From Bimastos eiseni (lineage: Eukaryota; Annelida; Clitellata; Crassiclitellata; Lumbricidae): 64,000 nt of DNA. Positions 61,201 through 64,000 of the stretch are shown one piece after another. Numbering within the stretch: the stretch's first letter is position 1; each line of letters starts with the position of its first letter. The stretch spans positions 10,083,652 through 10,147,651 of the forward strand of contig OY365807.1 of the NCBI GenBank assembly GCA_959347315.1, in the 5' to 3' direction. The notes beneath the pieces were generated by a model, which was given only the letters and a program-made list of their open reading frames with translations, was not told the origin of the DNA and ran no database searches. Made by a program: the position numbers and the translations under genes.

Positions 61201-61494
61201 TTAGATTTAACAGATCAGAATAGATTAGATTGATACACACATCGATCTGATAGGACTGTCACTTGGAATGTATTTCCGGCCAAAGTTGCCAGCTTCCGGT
61301 TGGTTACTTCGACCGAAACCGGAGCGAAGCTTTGGACTGCCCCCAGCGACGGCGGCGACATTGTGAGGAGTGGAATGGCGTCTCTGACGAATATCCCTCA
61401 GCTGAACCTCCGCCTGGATCCTCGATGATCCAAGATCATTGCTATGAAGATCTTCCATGATCATTGGTTTTGATGAAGATGACCTTTGAGAACC
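54966..61494 (-). CDS. TBC1D1/TBC1D4-type Rab GTPase-activating protein, 3' part, 11 exons
   Basis: These proteins switch off Rab GTPases on vesicles (GLUT4 traffic in vertebrates) and are regulated by Akt and AMPK. Eleven exons on the - strand join in frame to 665 residues plus stop: 61494-61241, 60659-60463, 60260-60120, 59504-59340, 58217-58050, 57705-57554, 57039-56947, 56581-56422, 56155-55986, 55805-55617 and 55274-54966. The TBC domain is complete. The catalytic arginine finger is in ILIDLGRTFP (IxxDxxR) and the glutamine finger in [11 protein letters not shown] coiled coil follows ([13 protein letters not shown] to LLEQLQ). Upstream lie RQRRHSTPH, fitting an Akt RxRxxS site, and [12 protein letters not shown], as in TBC1D1. 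The two N-terminal PTB domains are outside the window. One ancestral gene for TBC1D1 and TBC1D4 is expected in invertebrates. Confidence 0.93.
55617..55805 (-). CDS. RabGAP exon j (coiled coil)
   Basis: 63 codons, acceptor TTGTGCTTAG, donor CAG|GTACGA, phase 0. Reads [20 protein letters not shown], then [20 protein letters not shown]. Confidence 0.94.
55986..56155 (-). CDS. RabGAP exon i (TBC end)
   Basis: Acceptor GGATTTCAG, donor CAG|GTGAGC, phase 0 out. Reads [19 protein letters not shown] and [13 protein letters not shown], the last helices of the TBC domain. Confidence 0.94.
56422..56581 (-). CDS. RabGAP exon h
   Basis: Acceptor TTCATTGCCAG, donor TTTG|GTAAGC, phase 1 out. Reads [20 protein letters not shown] and [20 protein letters not shown]. 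Confidence 0.94.
56947..57039 (-). CDS. RabGAP exon g
   Basis: 31 codons, acceptor TTTCCTGTAG, donor CAA|GTAGGT, phase 0. Reads [20 protein letters not shown] and PDMVPLQ. Confidence 0.94.
57554..57705 (-). CDS. RabGAP exon f (glutamine-finger motif)
   Basis: Acceptor AAAACCAG, donor CAT|GTGAGT, phase 0 out. Reads [20 protein letters not shown] and [20 protein letters not shown]. On the opposite strand a 67-codon frame is only a shadow. Confidence 0.95.
58050..58217 (-). CDS. RabGAP exon e (TBC start, arginine-finger motif)
   Basis: Acceptor AATACTTCAG, donor CTTG|GTAAGC, phase 1. Reads [19 protein letters not shown] and [18 protein letters not shown]. The finger arginine is the first full codon after the split glycine, in the next exon. 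Confidence 0.94.
58600..59225 (-). mobile_element. LINE ORF2 3'-end relic in a RabGAP intron
   Basis: In frames broken by stops the - strand reads [95 protein letters not shown] and FQLPTKD. This is the C-terminal end of a CR1/Jockey-like LINE (RSHG, S.AWWG.TSA.ER..LE). It lies in the intron between exons d and e, in the gene's orientation. It is a different family from the L2-like copies upstream. Confidence 0.85.
59340..59504 (-). CDS. RabGAP exon d
   Basis: Acceptor CCGTACAG, donor GACG|GTAAGC, phase 1. Reads [20 protein letters not shown], nearly identical to vertebrate TBC1D1, then the start of the TBC domain. Confidence 0.93.
60120..60260 (-). CDS. RabGAP exon c
   Basis: Acceptor TTCCTTCTTAG, donor GAAG|GTCTCT, phase 1 on both sides. 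Reads [20 protein letters not shown] and MDKENK, the conserved helical segment before the TBC domain. Confidence 0.9.
60463..60659 (-). CDS. RabGAP exon b
   Basis: Acceptor TTTCTGCAAAG, donor CACAG|GTGGGA, phase 2 in and 1 out. Contains [16 protein letters not shown] and [17 protein letters not shown], similar to the TBC1D1 linker (RRHSWRQQIFLRVATPQ). Confidence 0.85.
61040..61240. repeat. Degenerate GATTAGA repeat
   Basis: Imperfect ATTAGA/GATTAGAC units over about 200 bases, immediately downstream of RabGAP exon a on the gene strand. Confidence 0.7.
61241..61494 (-). CDS. RabGAP exon a (Akt-site region)
   Basis: Acceptor TTTCTGTAG followed by [17 protein letters not shown]. Contains [16 protein letters not shown], a likely Akt-type phosphorylation site. 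The donor GAT|GTGTGT (phase 2) is weak but joins in frame to the next exon; a donor a few codons earlier is possible. Confidence 0.72.
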
Positions 61495-62810
61495 CTACAG
61501 AAAGTTTCTATCAATTACTTATTCACTTGGTTTTGGTAAATTATAAAATATAAAAGGAAATCAGGTACAATCAGTATTTTTAAAGAAAATATTATATGGG
61601 TGACACGTGATAGTCTAGCAGGTTGCATGCTGGAATGCAAACCCAAAGGTTGCTAATTCAAATGCCACAAGATCAGAAAGATAATTGAAGAGTTTCTGTT
61701 CCTCAACTCCTTTGGGCAAACACATCTGGAAAATGAACACAATTTTAGTGAGTAGCTTGATCAGCAAGAGACATCAGTGACTGCCACTCGGATAAGAATA
61801 GGCAAAGAAAAGGTAGTTGTCAAGTTGATATTTCATATCAGTGGCACTTGTATTAAAGGCATAACACTGGGGTCGGAAACCAGACCGCCCATATAATAAA
61901 TATGCAATTGCTTAGTTCCAATAGCCTTTCAGGGTCTGAGGAACCTCAATTTCAAGTACAGTAATAGCAGCTGGCTAACTGAAATGACAACAATTGGTCC
62001 GGTCTTTATGAATAGACAGTCGTGCATCAAGATATAAGTATATTCAGAGCACATTAGCATTTGGCATCAAACAGGGTATGCATTCATTCGCGCAGGGTAT
62101 AGACAGCCAGTACCTGAAATGGACAGTCTAGGCAAACTGACAATAATAGCTTTGATTGCCTGGCGATAACTTCTTGACAGACTGCGCCTCGGCTTGTGAT
62201 CCATGTTACCTGCCACTGATGGCAGTAGGCTTTTGGTTCTCTGGTTCCAACACAGCTAAGTCATAACCTATCACAGGCCAGATACTAGCATACCTTGAAA
62301 TTCCTCAGATGGTCTATTCCAGCTTTCATCCTGATTGCGTTAGAAGCTGTTTCTAACAAGATTGTGCAAACTTGTAAACGGAACATTGGTGTATGGATTT
62401 ATTTGTAGGATATAATTATGTTGTGTTCATATAGTTCATTGAACGTAGGCCTATACGTTAGTAAATACTTGCAAGAACAAGAGAATAACATGACAGCTAA
62501 TATGATAGACAGTAGGGTGCTTCCATCCATAATGTAAAAAATTAGTTACTTTTTTTTCTTTCTCCAACCTACCACTCGGTGCCACTTAGCATGAAAACTC
62601 TATATCTGAAATATTGTTTTGTTTGAACAGTGTTTAGGACTTGACCAAAGGATTTTTATTTTTCTAAGGCTGCTTATGTATTTTCATCATTGGCTGCTGC
62701 TGGTGGAAAATATTCACAGAAAGTCGATGAGCTTATTATTAGTTCCAGTGCGATCAGGACAGCAAGAATCAAACACTGACACTAATTTGCTTCTGAAGTC
62801 ATGGCATCTT
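61495..62810. other. Probably RabGAP intron; no further exon recognised
   Basis: A tRNA-derived SINE-like segment lies at 61595-61690 (TGATAGTCTAGCAGGTTGCA and GCTAATTCAAATGCC). No PTB-domain exon could be read on the - strand. Confidence 0.5.
61595..61690 (+). mobile_element. tRNA-derived SINE-like segment
   Basis: Box A-like TGATAGTCTAGCAGG and box B-like GGTTGCTAATTCAAATGCC with tRNA spacing; diverged. Confidence 0.5.
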
Positions 62811-62814
62811 TTGA

Positions 62815-63165
62815 CCCCACAGTTCCGTTAATGCTACACTAGGATGGCAAGACCGTGCATGACTTTACAGCACCTGGAAGAGAGAAAGTTGACAGGCTTC
62901 CCATTCTAGTATCAGGTCAAAACGTCATAAAACTGTTATTTGTTCCAAAACTCCATGATGGAACAACAGCTACTATGGCTATGGCTCGTGAAATTATACA
63001 CACCATAGATGAATGGGGATTACAGGAACATATCAGGTTTATGTTTTGACACTACTGGAGTCAAAGGTGGAGCATGTGTCAGACTCGTGAAGGAACTTGG
63101 ACGACAAGTCTTTAACTTAGCGAGATGACTATCGTGAACATTTTCCTTGGAGCTGTTCTTCCTCG
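62815..63165 (+). pseudogene. Decayed transposon-associated gene, first part
   Basis: Translation with frame changes reads H*DGKTVHDF, EKVDRLPILVSGQNVIKLL, VPKLHDGTTATMAMA, IDEWGLQEHIRF, FDTTGVKGGACVRL, LGRQVFNLAR and IVNIFLGAV. This matches, from memory, an uncharacterised multicopy family (HWDGK...RLPVLVSG...PKL..GTG...FDTT...LGR...CRHH...LGAVF). The tryptophan codon of HWDGK is TAG, and at least two frameshifts follow, so it is inactive. Molecular function unknown. Confidence 0.7.
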
Positions 63166-63167
63166 CG

Positions 63168-63220
63168 GTATACATTTCCAGTATCCTGGAAATGTATACC
63201 TAGTATACATTTCCAGGATA
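63168..63220. repeat. Nested palindrome
   Basis: GTATACATTTCCAG at 63168-63181 is inverted at 63186-63199 (CTGGAAATGTATAC), then repeated directly at 63203-63216. 63182-63198 and 63204-63220 are perfect 17-base inverted repeats. It sits at the junction of the decayed gene and a TA tract before the SINE. Confidence 0.9.
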
Positions 63221-63238
63221 CCATACATATATATATAT

Positions 63239-63480
63239 GTGCGGTGTGGCACAGTGGCTGATCGGTTAGAGCGGTCAGCCCATAGTGTTCAGTGTGTGCT
63301 GAGCGCGCGGGTTCGAGCCTCGTTCGGGGCGTCAGTCACTGTGTAGGGACCTTGAGCAAGTCCTTCGCGCACCATTGCTCTGTAGTACAACTGCAATTGC
63401 GCCGTCGAGGCGTGTGTATCCACTTCTGAGCAAAAGATGTTGGAAGAAGGGCGGTATCAAATTTCGGTAATAATAATAAT
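63239..63480 (+). mobile_element. tRNA-derived SINE with (AAT)n tail, full copy
   Basis: The head GTGGCTGATCGGTTAGAGCG (box A) and CGGGTTCGAGCC (box B) is tRNA-like. A body of about 150 bases shared with 19919-20068 ends AATAATAATAAT. It splits the decayed transposon-associated gene into two parts. Confidence 0.9.
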
Positions 63481-63835
63481 CCTGGAGCAGTTTATTGTGC
63501 TCGTTGGATGGCAATGGCTATTTATTTTATAAAGATGTGGCTGTTCCATAACCAGTTTCCATTTTACTCATAGACCAAGGAAATCTCGTTGTGGATCATC
63601 ATAATTATGGCAAAGCAAGTCTAGGATCACTTGAAAGAATTGTTTATGTTTGTAACTTGTATATACGTGAGATACAGATTATAGAGTTCATCGGCAACTG
63701 GAGAGCCTAGAAACGACCTTGCTCTTCTTCGTAAGTTGTCTCTGTATGAAGACAAGGACGTCACCGCGGCATTCAACCGCCATCTGTGGTATCTGTCTTA
63801 GCAGTTCATTAGAGCTTTACTTTCTTTGACGAGAA
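63481..63835 (+). pseudogene. Decayed transposon-associated gene, second part
   Basis: Continues the family of 62815-63165 after the SINE: PGAVYCARWMAMAIYFIKMW, LFHNQF, then DVTAAFNRHLWYLS and an EL.ALAFFD-like stretch in another frame. Intact members have GA.HHARWM...KIWLF...HLWYLSEELV..A.FD. Stops and frameshifts confirm decay. The rest of the window to 64000 shows no further clear match. Confidence 0.65.
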
Positions 63836-64000
63836 TGTGTCTTTCAACGAAAAGAGAATGATGATCGCTGCCCTGAACACATAACAATGGACCTGACAAA
63901 CTTCTGAAACACAACTTGCCATTCAGTGAACCTGTGAACAAGGGTTTGCACGATTTTGTCACAAAACCAACCATGCCACTCTTCAGGATTCTTAACCTGG

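Noticed and set aside
63239..63325. Possible tRNA gene
   Set aside because: Box A and box B are present, but no acceptor stem closes and the same body and tail recur elsewhere; it is a SINE head. The same reasoning applies at 6062, 37800, 50795 and 61595.

Overview
This window is from an animal nuclear genome. The basis is GT-AG introns with conserved phases, large microsatellites, tRNA-derived SINEs, CR1/L2-type LINE relics and many small DNA transposons. The gene content and repeat style suggest a marine invertebrate deuterostome, possibly an echinoderm; this is an inference and I cannot name the species. There is one 200-base assembly gap (2841-3040). I see no bacterial, phage or CRISPR features and no clearly new molecular system.

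Four protein-coding genes are supported. (1) A muscarinic acetylcholine receptor on the + strand has four coding exons (10714-22307). They join in frame into an 833-residue receptor with a third intracellular loop of about 460 residues, which carries a 23-Glu run and a degenerate 7-residue repeat. (2) A TMEM165/GDT1-type Golgi cation transporter on the - strand has seven exons (32827 down to 25651), with both ELGDKT and EWGDRS motifs and one GC-AG intron. Its last exon is uncertain. (3) A dermatopontin-like secreted protein on the + strand (47757-50734) is cut into short exons; its 5' end and last junction are unresolved. (4) A TBC1D1/TBC1D4-type Rab GTPase-activating protein on the - strand has eleven exons (61494 down to 54966). 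They encode the C-terminal 665 residues, with a complete TBC domain and coiled-coil tail. Its N-terminal PTB exons must lie beyond the window.

Layout: 1-10600 is intergenic, with a Harbinger-like MITE, the gap, long CT/GA microsatellites, a SINE and two transposase relics. 10627-22307 is the receptor gene; its long third intron holds a CR1-like relic and several large microsatellites. 22308-25580 is its 3' flank. 25651-32827 is the transporter gene, with a hAT element inside a piggyBac-like MITE in intron 4. 32880-47750 is repeat-rich: a roughly 2-kb tandem duplication, two related hAT elements (one containing a Harbinger-like MITE), an L2-like LINE end and a three-copy 205-bp tandem repeat. 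47757-50734 is the dermatopontin-like gene and 54966-61494 the RabGAP gene. 61500-64000 holds a decayed transposon-associated gene split by a SINE.

The four genes have no evident shared pathway. The most informative observations are the nested transposons dated by exact target-site duplications, the unusual receptor loop, the non-canonical intron, the dermatopontin-like gene hidden among LINE and SINE relics, and the strong excess of the palindrome TAGGCCTA across the window.
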